Shown: positions 8,853-17,215 of the stretch, in pieces
Layout: the number at the start of each line of letters is the position of its first letter
How positions within the stretch are numbered: the stretch's first letter is position 1
NCBI RefSeq assembly: GCF_020911945.1
Contig: NZ_CP087135.1
Coordinates: 1,798,001-1,862,000, forward strand
DNA: 64,000 nt
Reading direction: 5' to 3'
From: Flavobacterium galactosidilyticum
GTDB taxonomy: Bacteria; Bacteroidota; Bacteroidia; Flavobacteriales; Flavobacteriaceae
Translations under genes and position numbers: made by a program
The notes under the pieces: generated by a model
The model's database searches: none
Told to the model about the DNA's origin: nothing
What the model saw: only the letters and a program-made list of their open reading frames with translations

Positions 8853-9626
8853 TTATTTTCTAATAGCTGCATCATAATTTTCTTCTACTTTTTTCCAGTT
8901 GATAACTGTGAAAAAAGCATCTATATAGTTTCCTCTTCTGTATTGATAATCTAAATAATAAGCATGCTCCCAAACGTCTAATGCTAATATTGGGGTTCCT
9001 GGAACTAGCGCGTTTCTCATCAAAGGATTATCTTGATTTGCTGTACTTGTCACTTGTAGTTTCCCGTAACGATCAACTATTAGCCAAGCCCATCCTGAAC
9101 CAAATTGCTGATTTGCTTCACTTTTAAATAAGGTGGTGAAATTACCAAATGAACCAAAATCCTTAATAATCGCTTCTGCTAAATTACTTTTTGGTTCACC
9201 TCCAGCTTTAGGAGCCATACATTTCCAATATAAGGAGTGATTATAGAAACCTCCTGCATTATTTCGCATAATAGCGTCATTTGGATCTAATTTAGCCAAT
9301 ACTTCTTCTATTGTTAAGTTTTCTAAAGGTGTCCCTAGTATCGCTTTATTTAGGTTATTTGTGTACGTTAGGTAATGCTTAGAATAGTGCATCTCTAAAG
9401 TTTCTGGTAATATTGCAGGTGTCAATGCATTGTATGTATAACCTAATTTGTCTAACAGGAAAGAACCTTCGTTTGCTTTCACATCTTCAGGAGACCCAAT
9501 AAGCATTTTTTGCTCGGTCACCGTCGGTAAAGGAACTTCGACTACTTCGATTAATTTTTTGTCATTGCACGATTGTAAAATACTACAGAAAGCTAATAAT
9601 GGAATTAGAATATATAATTTCTTCAT
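8853..9626 (-). CDS. Superoxide dismutase (Mn/Fe type), lipoprotein
   Basis: Dismutates superoxide to oxygen and hydrogen peroxide. The 257-residue protein begins with a lipoprotein signal ending LQSC (Cys20), then a ~40-residue linker before the SOD fold. Metal ligands are His80, His130 (YNHSLYW), Asp217 and His221 (LDVWEHAYY). The outer-sphere Gln198 in TANQDNP is in the position typical of Mn-type enzymes, so Mn or cambialistic use is likely (inference). Membrane anchoring outside the cytoplasm is unusual. It lies 7 nt downstream of the acyl-CoA-binding protein gene and appears to end the lipid operon. A second exported SOD lies at 56027-56800. Confidence 0.93.
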   Translation of the reverse strand: MKKLYILIPLLAFCSILQSCNDKKLIEVVEVPLPTVTEQKMLIGSPEDVKANEGSFLLDKLGYTYNALTPAILPETLEMHYSKHYLTYTNNLNKAILGTPLENLTIEEVLAKLDPNDAIMRNNAGGFYNHSLYWKCMAPKAGGEPKSNLAEAIIKDFGSFGNFTTLFKSEANQQFGSGWAWLIVDRYGKLQVTSTANQDNPLMRNALVPGTPILALDVWEHAYYLDYQYRRGNYIDAFFTVINWKKVEENYDAAIRK

Positions 9627-9633
9627 GGTCTAA

Positions 9634-9903
9634 TTATTTTTTAACCAATGATTGTATCATTTCGATGTATTGTTCTTTTGCATCATTTATGGTTAGATGA
9701 CTTATTTGCATCCACGCATTCGTTTTGAAAGCATCTCTTAAATGAAACGAAGGATTTTGTTTTAAATCGATAGTCCCTTTTGTAGAATGCTTGTATAAAG
9801 CATACAGTCGCAACTGGACATCTTGAGGTAAAGATGCCTGCGTCATCTTAGAAGCTATTTTTACAGCTTCTTGAAAGCGGATATCTAAATCTTTTTCAAT
9901 CAT
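9634..9903 (-). CDS. Acyl-CoA-binding protein
   Basis: A small (89-residue) helical protein of the ACBP family, which binds long-chain acyl-CoA in the cytoplasm. The diagnostic LRLYALYKHSTKG segment sits at residues 46-58, and FQEAVKIASKM near the N terminus also fits. ACBPs are mainly eukaryotic but occur in scattered bacteria, including Bacteroidota. Its ATG overlaps the psd stop codon by one base (TAATG), so it should be translationally coupled to phospholipid synthesis. The SOD lipoprotein follows after 7 nt. Confidence 0.92.
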   Translation of the reverse strand: MIEKDLDIRFQEAVKIASKMTQASLPQDVQLRLYALYKHSTKGTIDLKQNPSFHLRDAFKTNAWMQISHLTINDAKEQYIEMIQSLVKK

Positions 9904-10556
9904 TATTTTTTTGTTGCAATAACTGTTTTTCCTCCAACTGCTTTTTGATTTAAGCTAACATTTATTGGTGTGCCTAAAGGTAAGAAAATATCAACTCTTG
10001 ATCCAAATTTTATAAAGCCAGCATCTGTACCTTGTACAACCTGCATCCCTTCTTGAGCGTAATTGACAATTCTTCTAGCCAATGCACCGGCTATTTGACG
10101 ATACAATACATTGCCAAAAGAGTTATTTTCGATTACGATAGTTGTTCTTTCGTTTTCTTCACTTGCTTTTGGATGCCATGCCACTAAGAATTTACCAGGA
10201 TGGTATTTACTAAATTTCACTAAACCACTCAAGCCATAACGCGTTACGTGTACGTTGATAGGAGACATGAAAATAGATATTTGCAAACGCTTATCTTTGA
10301 AATATTCGCCTTCGTAAACTTCTTCAATAACTACTACTTTGCCGTCAACAGGAGCAAGAATCTGGTTTTCATTGATGATTACATTTCTTTTAGGATTTCT
10401 AAAAAACTGTAAAATGATAATCAGAATTAGCAACGCAGCTATCTGAATAACCATTTTAAGCCAGGTAGTATCAATGAAATTGTCAGTTAGTAAAAGTACA
10501 ACTGCTGTGAAAATCGAGCCTAATAAAATAGATTGGGTTCCTTCTTTATGAAACAT
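9903..10556 (-). CDS. psd: Phosphatidylserine decarboxylase
   Basis: Converts phosphatidylserine to phosphatidylethanolamine at the inner membrane. The 217-residue short-form protein has membrane segments within residues 7-25 and 35-52. The conserved APVDGKVV (68-75), HPGKFLVAWHPKASEENER (about 119-137) and the self-cleavage site Gly185-Ser186 in IKFGSRVDI follow; the Ser becomes the pyruvoyl group. Its start overlaps the end of cdsA by 11 nt and its stop overlaps the acyl-CoA-binding protein start. Together these genes form one phospholipid operon. No phosphatidylserine synthase gene is in the window. Confidence 0.95.
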   Translation of the reverse strand: MFHKEGTQSILLGSIFTAVVLLLTDNFIDTTWLKMVIQIAALLILIIILQFFRNPKRNVIINENQILAPVDGKVVVIEEVYEGEYFKDKRLQISIFMSPINVHVTRYGLSGLVKFSKYHPGKFLVAWHPKASEENERTTIVIENNSFGNVLYRQIAGALARRIVNYAQEGMQVVQGTDAGFIKFGSRVDIFLPLGTPINVSLNQKAVGGKTVIATKK

Positions 10557-11436
10557 AGTTTAAGATTTGGTAAAACAAAAAAATAATTGGTGCGACAAAT
10601 ATAACACTATCTAAACGATCTAGGATGCCTCCATGACCGGGCATTATACTTCCGCTGTCTTTTACACCAGCAATACGCTTGAATTTAGATTCAATTAAGT
10701 CTCCTATAGTTCCTGCAACTCCAACAATTACAGCAATAGAAGTCCAAATTATAACGGATTTTTCACTGTGTTCAGGGCTGGCCTGTATGTAAAATTTAGA
10801 TATTAAATAACCTGCAAGAATGGCAAATAATATGCCGCCTACAAATCCTTCAATAGTTTTTTTAGGAGATATTCTTTCAAATAATTTATTTCTTCCTATA
10901 GATTTTCCAACAATATAAGCAAAAGTATCATTCGTCCAAATTAAGATAAATAATCCAATTATGATTTTAGGATTGTAATCCTTTACTCCAAATGAAATTT
11001 TTGTTATAAATACAAAAGGTAATATTATATAACCTATTAAGTATAAGTATTTTGACGACGTACTTATTTTTTGGATGTTGTCATAAAACAAGAAAATAAT
11101 ACATTTGGTAGAAACGACTATAGCGACCACCAATAAAACAATATTCAATTGTTGAATATTGATTGCTATTTTTATATTGGTGTTGAGTAATTTATTGATT
11201 ATTTCAGCAGTACTCGCACTGTAATGACTCACTAAGGTCACTGCGGTATATAAGGTAGTTCCAAAAATAATTGGAAATACTTTATGTACTTGGACTAGAT
11301 TACAAAATTCATAAATTGTAATAATCAGAAAGATGCCAAATAAAATAAAAAAGGTTTCAGTTGAATAAAGAATAGAAACCAATAGTAATACTATATAAAC
11401 AGCTCCCGATATTGCTCGCTTTAGAGTTTCATTCAT
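10546..11436 (-). CDS. cdsA: Phosphatidate cytidylyltransferase
   Basis: Makes CDP-diacylglycerol from phosphatidate and CTP, the branch point for all phospholipids. The 296-residue polytopic membrane protein has about seven or eight hydrophobic segments. The family signature lies near the C terminus: ESKFKRIAGVKDSGSIMPGH followed by GGILDRLDS, containing the conserved K-R, K-D, PGHGG and DRLD. The start lies one base after the LUD-domain gene stop, and its 3' end overlaps psd by 11 nt, indicating tight co-translation. Confidence 0.96.
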   Translation of the reverse strand: MNETLKRAISGAVYIVLLLVSILYSTETFFILFGIFLIITIYEFCNLVQVHKVFPIIFGTTLYTAVTLVSHYSASTAEIINKLLNTNIKIAINIQQLNIVLLVVAIVVSTKCIIFLFYDNIQKISTSSKYLYLIGYIILPFVFITKISFGVKDYNPKIIIGLFILIWTNDTFAYIVGKSIGRNKLFERISPKKTIEGFVGGILFAILAGYLISKFYIQASPEHSEKSVIIWTSIAVIVGVAGTIGDLIESKFKRIAGVKDSGSIMPGHGGILDRLDSVIFVAPIIFLFYQILNYVS

Positions 11437-11437
11437 C

Positions 11438-12040
11438 TTAAAGATCTTCTAAAAGCAGTAAATAAAGGTTTTTAGCAGTACTTCCGTATTGAGTGAAGTC
11501 TTCTTCTTTAGCTTTTTCGAAATATTTTATTGTGGTAATATTAGTTGGGTAGTCTCTTTCGTATTTCTTTTTAATAGCACTTAATCCGTCACTTTTAGCA
11601 CCAATAATTTGGCTTGTTTTAGCGAAGACAATTATATTTACAGGTAATTCGTTTGGTTTGTGTTGTTTGATTTGTTTAGAAGAAAATAAGATAGAACCTT
11701 CATCTGCAATTAAGTTTTCGCAACTAGCTAACAAAAATTTAGGATTAGTAGGTTTGCTATATAGTAATTTATTGTCATCAAGCATACTGAAAAGTTCAGT
11801 ATCATAGCATATAACTTCGCTTTCAAACCAGTCGTTTTCTTCAAGTATGTTTTCAAACTGTTCTTTTACTTCATCGCGATTTTCACAGTATAAAAATTTA
11901 CCTCCATTTTTTTTAAAATTAAAAGTAAATAACTCATCTATTGGGATAGTCTTTTCAGCAGCTGAATTACTGAATTCACTTTCTTTCTCTTCCTCAGAAG
12001 CAGGATTGATAGAACCAAAAAATTTTCTAAAAAGACTCAT
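11438..12040 (-). CDS. LUD domain-containing protein
   Basis: A 200-residue cytoplasmic protein resembling the LUD (LutC/YkgG-like) family. Related LutB/LutC proteins act in lactate utilisation, but this lone copy has no LutA or LutB partner here. The N-terminal ~35 residues are polar and probably flexible; the core includes LIADEGSILFSSKQIKQHKP and NIIVFAKTSQII. It is the first gene of the LUD-cdsA-psd-ACBP-SOD operon, preceded by a TAnnTTTG element placed directly after the ftsH terminator. Its role in a lipid operon is unknown. Confidence 0.85.
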   Translation of the reverse strand: MSLFRKFFGSINPASEEEKESEFSNSAAEKTIPIDELFTFNFKKNGGKFLYCENRDEVKEQFENILEENDWFESEVICYDTELFSMLDDNKLLYSKPTNPKFLLASCENLIADEGSILFSSKQIKQHKPNELPVNIIVFAKTSQIIGAKSDGLSAIKKKYERDYPTNITTIKYFEKAKEEDFTQYGSTAKNLYLLLLEDL

Positions 12041-12079
12041 ATTGCTGTTGACGGCTATAATTTATTATTTGAAAACGCC

Positions 12080-12087
12080 CAAAGATA
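12080..12087 (-). promoter_or_regulatory. Putative -7 element for the LUD-cdsA-psd operon
   Basis: TATCTTTG on the minus strand matches TAnnTTTG exactly. It touches the T-tract of the upstream ftsH terminator, so the -33 region would lie inside the terminator hairpin. Confidence 0.55.
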
Positions 12088-12089
12088 AA

Positions 12090-12128
12090 AAAATCTTAAT
12101 TCAAAAGTAGTTTTTGAATTAAGATTTT
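12090..12128 (-). terminator. ftsH terminator
   Basis: A perfect 17-bp stem (12090-12106 with 12112-12128) with a 5-nt loop is followed on the minus strand by a T-run. It separates the rsfS-ftsH transcript from the LUD operon. Confidence 0.85.
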
Positions 12129-12155
12129 ATAAATAATTGATTATTTAGTGAATTT

Positions 12156-14081
12156 CTATGACACTACTTCTTCTAAATTTTTATCCCATGTTCTTTTTCC
12201 GAAAATTGCCTCTAGGTCATCTTTGAAAATTACTTCTTTTTCAATTAGGATATCAGCTAACTGATTTAATTTATCTTTATTTTCTTCTAAAATCGCAATT
12301 GCTCTTGTGTACTGACCTTCAATTAATTCTGAAATTTCCTTGTCAATTACTTTAGCTGTTTCATCAGAATATGGTTTAGAAAAATTGTATTCACTTTGTC
12401 CTGATGAATCGTAATAGGTAACGTTTCCTATTTTATCATTCAAACCATAGATGGTAACCATAGCACGAGCTTGACGAGTTACTTTTTCTAAATCACTCAA
12501 TGCTCCAGTGGAAATTCTGTCAAAAGTTACTTTTTCAGCAGCTCTACCACCCATAGTTGCGCACATTTCGTCTAACATTTGATCTGTTCTAACGATTTGT
12601 CTTTCTTCCGGAAGGTACCACGCCGCTCCTAAACTTTGTCCACGAGGAACAATAGTTACTTTAATAAGAGGTGCAGCATGCTCTAACATCCAGCTTACCG
12701 TTGCATGACCTGCTTCGTGAATAGCAATTGCTCTTTTCTCTTCAGGAGTTATGATTTTATTTTTCTTCTCAAGACCACCTATAATTCTATCTACGGCGTC
12801 AAGGAAATCTTGTCTATCTACTGCAGTTTTGTTATATCTAGCTGCAATAAGTGCTGCTTCATTACATACATTAGCGATATCAGCACCAGAAAAACCTGGA
12901 GTTTGTTTCGCTAAAAAGTCTAGGTCAAGACCTTCGACTTTTTTGATAGGAGCCAAGTGAACTTGAAAAATTTCAGCTCTTTCTCTAATGTCTGGTAAGT
13001 CAACAAAAATTTGTCTGTCAAAACGACCAGCACGCATTAACGCTTTGTCAAGTACGTCAGCTCTGTTTGTTGCTGCCAAAACAATTACGTTAGAGTTAGT
13101 GCCAAAACCATCCATTTCTGTTAGTAATTGATTCAATGTGTTCTCACGTTCGTCATTTCCGCCTGACATATTACTTTTTCCTCTAGCTCTACCTACTGCA
13201 TCGATCTCATCAATGAATATAATTGCAGGAGATTTTTCTTTTGCTTGCTTAAACAAATCACGTACACGGGAGGCACCAACACCTACAAACATTTCAACAA
13301 AATCAGATCCTGATAAAGAGAAAAACGGCACTTGCGCTTCACCAGCAACAGCTTTTGCTAATAAAGTTTTTCCAGTTCCTGGGGGACCTACAAGTAAAGC
13401 TCCTTTTGGGATTTTACCACCAAGATTAGTATATTTTTCAGGGTTTTTTAAGAATTCTACAATTTCTTGTATTTCCTCTTTAGCTCCTTCTAGTCCAGCA
13501 ACATCTTTAAATGTAGTTTTGATATCTGTTTTTTCATCAAATAATTTTGCTTTTGATTTTCCAATATTGAAAATCTGACCGCCACCACCTGCACCACCAC
13601 CAGACATTTTTCTCATGATAAAGATCCAAACGGCAATGATGATGATAATTGGTAACAGACTAATTAAAATATCTGACCAGTTATTTTTAGGCAAGAAGTT
13701 AAAGTCTTTCAATTTTCCTTCAGCAACAGCTTTTTCTAATTTTGTTTGAAAAATTTGATCGTTACCAATATCAAAGGTATAATTAGGCCCTTTGTTAGGT
13801 CTATCAAAAACATCTTTGGAAACCTTCTTGTGAGCAGCATCTTTCAATGCAGCATCAGTCAAGAATACTTCAGCTTCTGTTTTGTTGTAAACAATAACCT
13901 TTTCTATTTGCCCTTTTTCTAGGTAATCATTAAATTTTGATGAGGTCAACTGTCCAGGTTCATTTAAGCTAGAACCTCCAGTTATAAAACTTATAAATAA
14001 GAAAATAAGTAAAATCGCAGTATAAATTAACCACGGACTTACCTTAAACTTATTTGGATTTGGATTGTTTTCTTTAGCCAT
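12156..14081 (-). CDS. ftsH: ATP-dependent zinc metalloprotease FtsH
   Basis: A membrane-anchored AAA+ protease that degrades misfolded membrane proteins and some regulatory proteins. The 641-residue protein has transmembrane segments at about 17-35 and 138-156 flanking an extracytoplasmic domain. Walker A is GPPGTGKT (232-239), the Walker B segment is IIFIDEIDA, the second region of homology is near [18 protein letters not shown], and the zinc site is HEAGH near residue 450. A Gly-rich linker follows the second membrane segment. It lies 19 nt downstream of rsfS, ends in a strong terminator, and sits just upstream of the phospholipid operon. Confidence 0.97.
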   Translation of the reverse strand: MAKENNPNPNKFKVSPWLIYTAILLIFLFISFITGGSSLNEPGQLTSSKFNDYLEKGQIEKVIVYNKTEAEVFLTDAALKDAAHKKVSKDVFDRPNKGPNYTFDIGNDQIFQTKLEKAVAEGKLKDFNFLPKNNWSDILISLLPIIIIIAVWIFIMRKMSGGGAGGGGQIFNIGKSKAKLFDEKTDIKTTFKDVAGLEGAKEEIQEIVEFLKNPEKYTNLGGKIPKGALLVGPPGTGKTLLAKAVAGEAQVPFFSLSGSDFVEMFVGVGASRVRDLFKQAKEKSPAIIFIDEIDAVGRARGKSNMSGGNDERENTLNQLLTEMDGFGTNSNVIVLAATNRADVLDKALMRAGRFDRQIFVDLPDIRERAEIFQVHLAPIKKVEGLDLDFLAKQTPGFSGADIANVCNEAALIAARYNKTAVDRQDFLDAVDRIIGGLEKKNKIITPEEKRAIAIHEAGHATVSWMLEHAAPLIKVTIVPRGQSLGAAWYLPEERQIVRTDQMLDEMCATMGGRAAEKVTFDRISTGALSDLEKVTRQARAMVTIYGLNDKIGNVTYYDSSGQSEYNFSKPYSDETAKVIDKEISELIEGQYTRAIAILEENKDKLNQLADILIEKEVIFKDDLEAIFGKRTWDKNLEEVVS

Positions 14082-14100
14082 TACTACGGATTATGTGTCT

Positions 14101-14472
14101 TTAGTATTTGTTTTCTATGGTTGTTATTTTTGCATCGCCCCATAAACTTTCGATGTTGTAGTATTCTCTAATGTGTTTTTGAAACACGTGCACCACAATG
14201 TTTACATAATCCATTAATACCCATTCTGCATTATCTGTCCCTTCAACATGCCAAGGCTTGTCTTTCAACTCTTTTGAAACAATTTTTTGGATGGAACCTA
14301 CAATGGCGTTAACTTGTGTGTTTGAATTACCGTTGCAAATGACAAAATAGTCGCAAACTGCCGTGTCTATTTCTCTTAGATCCATTATGGTAATATCATT
14401 TCCTTTTACTTCTTCTATTCCGTTAATGATATTCGCTAATAGGATGTCATTATTTATCGTCTTTTTCGCCAT
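14101..14472 (-). CDS. rsfS: Ribosomal silencing factor RsfS
   Basis: A 123-residue RsfS/Iojap family protein, which binds uL14 on the 50S subunit and blocks subunit joining when nutrients are scarce. The diagnostic core is present: DLREIDTAVCDYFVICNG (about 35-52), NTQVNAIVGSI, and the HVEGTDNAEWVLMDYVNIVV segment followed by HVF. The length is normal for the family. It is the first gene of a two-gene unit with ftsH and is divergent from birA, so the ~95-bp gap must hold both promoters. Confidence 0.96.
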   Translation of the reverse strand: MAKKTINNDILLANIINGIEEVKGNDITIMDLREIDTAVCDYFVICNGNSNTQVNAIVGSIQKIVSKELKDKPWHVEGTDNAEWVLMDYVNIVVHVFQKHIREYYNIESLWGDAKITTIENKY

Positions 14473-14490
14473 GAATTATTTTTATATAAG

Positions 14491-14524
14491 TTTGTAAAGT
14501 TACCATTTTTTGTGATTATTTTTG
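14491..14524 (+). promoter_or_regulatory. Putative birA promoter
   Basis: TTTG at 14491-14494 and TATTTTTG at 14517-14524, spaced 22 nt. This fits the described Flavobacterium -33/-7 arrangement (TTG, 17-23 nt, TAnnTTTG) and is the most complete match I found in the window. Confidence 0.65.
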
Positions 14525-14566
14525 AACCTTAACATAATATTAAATTCTGTTTACAAAAAATGTATC

Positions 14567-15295
14567 ATGAAAGTAATCAAACTCGATGCCATAGATTCAA
14601 CAAACGAGTTCCTAAAAGGCCTGTCCAAAAAACAAGAATTAGAAAGTTTTATCGTTGTTAGTGCAGAAAGGCAAACAAAAGGCAAAGGTCAGATGGGTGC
14701 TCTTTGGTCTTCTGAGGCGGGTAAAAACTTAGTAATGAGTGTTTTGGTAAAGGATTTTTTGTCTGGTATTGATCAGTTGTTTAACCTAAATATAGTCTTT
14801 TCACTTGCGGTAATCGAAGTTTTAGAATCAATAAATATTCCTAATCTTAGTGTTAAATGGCCTAACGACATAATGTCATACAATAAAAAAATTGGCGGAA
14901 TTTTGATCGAAAACAGTATCAAAAGTGACGGAACGATTATTTCTATTGTGGGTTTGGGACTGAACGTAAATCAAATTGATTTTGAAAACTTGCCAAAAGC
15001 TTCTTCTTTGGCTTTAATTTGCAGTACTACTTTTGACAAAGAAGAAATTCTTTTTAAAATTGTTGAAAAGTTGGACCGGAATATACAGTCTTGGAATCAA
15101 AATTCGGATTCATTTTGGTCTGAATATATTACTAAACTTTTCAAAAAAGGAATTCCAATGCCATTTTCAGACATCAATAAAAATCATTTTATGGGAATTA
15201 TTCAAGGGGTTTCTGCTATTGGAAAGTTGCAAATTATGTTGGAAAATGGTAGTATTTCAGAATTTGATATTAAAGAAATTCAGCTGTTGTATTAA
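14567..15295 (+). CDS. birA: Biotin--[acetyl-CoA-carboxylase] ligase
   Basis: Activates biotin with ATP and attaches it to the biotin carboxyl carrier protein. The protein is 242 residues from the ATG at 14567; an upstream TTG at 14522 would add an unlikely 15 residues lying over the promoter. Motifs: DSTNEF (10-15), the biotinyl-AMP loop KGKGQMGALWSS (38-49), VKWPNDIM and KIGGILIE. There is no N-terminal winged-helix domain, so this is a monofunctional ligase that cannot repress biotin genes as E. coli BirA does. Confidence 0.95.
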   Translation: MKVIKLDAIDSTNEFLKGLSKKQELESFIVVSAERQTKGKGQMGALWSSEAGKNLVMSVLVKDFLSGIDQLFNLNIVFSLAVIEVLESINIPNLSVKWPNDIMSYNKKIGGILIENSIKSDGTIISIVGLGLNVNQIDFENLPKASSLALICSTTFDKEEILFKIVEKLDRNIQSWNQNSDSFWSEYITKLFKKGIPMPFSDINKNHFMGIIQGVSAIGKLQIMLENGSISEFDIKEIQLLY

Positions 15296-15346
15296 AAGGT
15301 AATGTAGTAGGAAGCAGGGCACATTTGGAACATGAGAAGTTTTATA

Positions 15347-15397
15347 AAAAAAAGAGGAAAGAAATTATACAATAGTATAAATCTTTCCTCTTTTTTT
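15347..15397. terminator. Bidirectional terminator after birA and the SRPBCC gene
   Basis: A perfect 16-bp stem (15347-15362 with 15382-15397) contains an inner TTATAC/GTATAA extension. A-tract and T-tract ends serve the two convergent genes. Confidence 0.88.
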
Positions 15398-15413
15398 AAT
15401 TTTTTTTAAATAG

Positions 15414-15809
15414 CTATAATTTAGTCATATTGGCTGCTAAAGTCTCAATGAATTTACTAATTGGACCTTTAATCATCATAGCCATCATTGGGTTAAAATC
15501 ACCTTCGAAATCTAATTTAACTGCACTTGAATTATCAGAAACAGTATCAATATTTGCTACCAAAGTGAAGGGTAGTTTATCACTAGCAGCACCTAATACA
15601 ATTTTGTTAGGAGCTACTTTTTCTTTCATTTTTAGCTTTATTTCCGGCATCCCTTTTAATCCAAAAATAAAGGCATCGTCACCAATAACTTCAAACTTAG
15701 CGATATTTTCAGGCATTAATTTTTCGAAATTTTTTACGTCACTCAATAAATCAAATAATTCTTGCGCTGATTTAGGTACGGTAACTTTTGGACTTTCTAA
15801 GTTCATCAT
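15414..15809 (-). CDS. SRPBCC family protein
   Basis: A 131-residue single-domain START/Bet v1-like (SRPBCC) protein, a fold that usually binds hydrophobic ligands. Features are ELFDLLSDVKNFEKLMPENI near residues 17-36 and alternating strands ending in LDFEGDFNPMMAMMIKGP and a C-terminal helix. No catalytic residues can be named. It lies 18 nt after pyrE and is probably co-transcribed with it. The start could be either of two adjacent Met codons (15809 or 15806). Confidence 0.82.
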   Translation of the reverse strand: MMNLESPKVTVPKSAQELFDLLSDVKNFEKLMPENIAKFEVIGDDAFIFGLKGMPEIKLKMKEKVAPNKIVLGAASDKLPFTLVANIDTVSDNSSAVKLDFEGDFNPMMAMMIKGPISKFIETLAANMTKL

Positions 15810-15827
15810 TTTTATCTTTTTAGTTAG

Positions 15828-16475
15828 TTAAACTTCAATAGTCCAGGTAGATGGGCTCACATTCCATTCTCTTAATGTTTGCTCTTCTTCTTCAGTGATG
15901 TATCTTTTGGCTACAGCCAAATTCAATAAATTTTGGTAATTGCTCAGCGTATATAGATCCACATTAGCCGATTTGAAATTCTCTTCGGAAACATTGAATC
16001 CGTAAGTAAATATGGCGGCCATACCTTTCACATTAGCACCTGCTTCGCGTAAAGCCGCAACAGCCATTAAGCTGCTGTTTCCAGTGCTAATTAAATCTTC
16101 TACAACAACAACATTTTGTCCTTTTTGTAAAAAACCTTCCACTTGATTTTGTCTTCCATGTTTTTTAGCTTCTGGTCGAACATATACAAAGGGTAATCCC
16201 ATACTCTCCGCTACGAGAATCCCAATGCCTATTGCTCCGGTGGCAACGCCTGCAATGACATCTGGTTTTCCAAGCTGTTTTTCAATGTTTTTCGAAAATT
16301 CATCTCTGACATAATTTCTTACGGCTGGAAATGATAGAATTAAACGATTATCACAATAAATTGGCGATTTCCATCCAGAAGCCCATGTAAAAGGATTTCT
16401 TGGATTCAATTTAATTGCATTTATTTGCAAAAGGAATTCGGCTGTTTTTTCGGCTGTATCTTTATTAAAAATCAT
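15828..16475 (-). CDS. pyrE: Orotate phosphoribosyltransferase
   Basis: Joins orotate to PRPP to make OMP in pyrimidine synthesis. From the ATG at 16475 the protein is 215 residues. The PRPP-binding motif is VVVVEDLISTGNSS, preceded by GVATGAIGIGILVAE and the RPEAKKHG loop with its catalytic Lys. A longer frame from 16508 would overlap the divergent Nudix gene and lacks conserved residues, so it was rejected. Its -7 element (16480-16487) ends 4 nt before the ATG. Only 7 nt separate its start codon from that of the Nudix gene. Confidence 0.95.
   Translation of the reverse strand: MIFNKDTAEKTAEFLLQINAIKLNPRNPFTWASGWKSPIYCDNRLILSFPAVRNYVRDEFSKNIEKQLGKPDVIAGVATGAIGIGILVAESMGLPFVYVRPEAKKHGRQNQVEGFLQKGQNVVVVEDLISTGNSSLMAVAALREAGANVKGMAAIFTYGFNVSEENFKSANVDLYTLSNYQNLLNLAVAKRYITEEEEQTLREWNVSPSTWTIEV
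16457..16464 (+). promoter_or_regulatory. Possible -7 element for the Nudix gene
   Basis: TATCTTTA, a 7/8 match to TAnnTTTG, lies 18 nt upstream of the Nudix ATG and inside the pyrE coding region. Confidence 0.3.
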
Positions 16476-16479
16476 AGTA

Positions 16480-16487
16480 CAAATGTA
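16480..16487 (-). promoter_or_regulatory. Putative -7 element for pyrE
   Basis: TACATTTG on the minus strand is an exact match. It overlaps the first codons of the divergent Nudix gene and ends 4 nt before the pyrE ATG. Confidence 0.5.
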
Positions 16488-17085
16488 TAAAGTTTTTGTT
16501 AACGACAAGCCACTTTTTTTGACAAATCACATCTCTAAAGAGACGGATTTTCAACTTTTTTTGTTAGAAAGTATTGATATCGAACAACTTATAGTAAAAA
16601 TATTTCAAAATAAAATAATTAAAGCTTATTTGTATCATCCAGATGAAAGCTTGATAATGAAGACTTTAAAAGCTAAAATCCCTGTTTGTAAAGCGGGTGG
16701 AGGTTTGGTTTACAATAAAAAAAGAGAGGTGCTTTTCATTTTTAGAAATGGAAAATGGGATTTGCCTAAAGGCGGAATTGAAAAAGGCGAAGGAATCGAG
16801 GACACTGCGATGCGTGAAGTAGAGGAGGAGACTGGCGTAAATGGCCTATCGATATTACACAAACTTCAAAAAACGTATCATGTTTTCAGGAGAAATGGCA
16901 AGTATAAATTAAAAATTACGCACTGGTTCGAAATGGAATCTGACTTTGAAGGTACTCCACAAGGTCAATTAGAAGAAGGAATTGAAAAAGTAGCTTGGTT
17001 GAATCCAGAGCAAATCAAAGAAGCATTAAAAAACTCTTATGAAAATATAAAATTATTGTTTGAGGAAGAAGAGCTTTTGAAATAA
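16483..17085 (+). CDS. Nudix hydrolase
   Basis: A 200-residue cytoplasmic protein with a C-terminal Nudix domain that hydrolyses a nucleoside diphosphate linked to another moiety; the substrate is not evident. The Nudix box begins GGIEKGEGIED near residue 98 and ends REVEEETG, with the metal-binding Glu cluster intact. WDLPKGG directly precedes it. The N-terminal ~65 residues (MYKVFVNDKPLFLTN and following) form a separate small domain seen in Flavobacterium homologues. It starts 7 nt from the pyrE start on the opposite strand. Confidence 0.92.
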   Translation: MYKVFVNDKPLFLTNHISKETDFQLFLLESIDIEQLIVKIFQNKIIKAYLYHPDESLIMKTLKAKIPVCKAGGGLVYNKKREVLFIFRNGKWDLPKGGIEKGEGIEDTAMREVEEETGVNGLSILHKLQKTYHVFRRNGKYKLKITHWFEMESDFEGTPQGQLEEGIEKVAWLNPEQIKEALKNSYENIKLLFEEEELLK

Positions 17086-17116
17086 TCTCTTTTAGAAATA
17101 GAGTAGGTATATTTTT

Positions 17117-17176
17117 AAACACGAATATCACTAATTTTCACAGATTGATTTGTGAAAATTAGTGATATTCGTGTTT
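17117..17176. repeat. Perfect 26-bp inverted repeat
   Basis: The left arm 17117-17142 is exactly complementary to 17151-17176, around an 8-nt loop GATTGATT. The arms begin AAACACGAATATCAC and end GTGATATTCGTGTTT. It sits between two convergent genes and could terminate both, but the stem is longer than a normal terminator and lacks a GC-rich base. It resembles palindromic intergenic repeats of the ACGAAT type known in Bacteroidota. Confidence 0.85.
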
Positions 17177-17215
17177 TTATTAGTGACTTTTAAATTGATT
17201 TAAATCTTCATCATT

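Noticed and set aside
13138..13578. A 146-codon plus-strand ORF opposite ftsH
   Set aside because: It is antisense to the AAA+ core of ftsH, is Ser/Pro-rich as expected of a shadow frame, and has no recognisable family.
16476..16508. An N-terminal extension of pyrE
   Set aside because: It would overlap the divergent Nudix coding region and the exact -7 element, and adds residues with no counterpart in PyrE.
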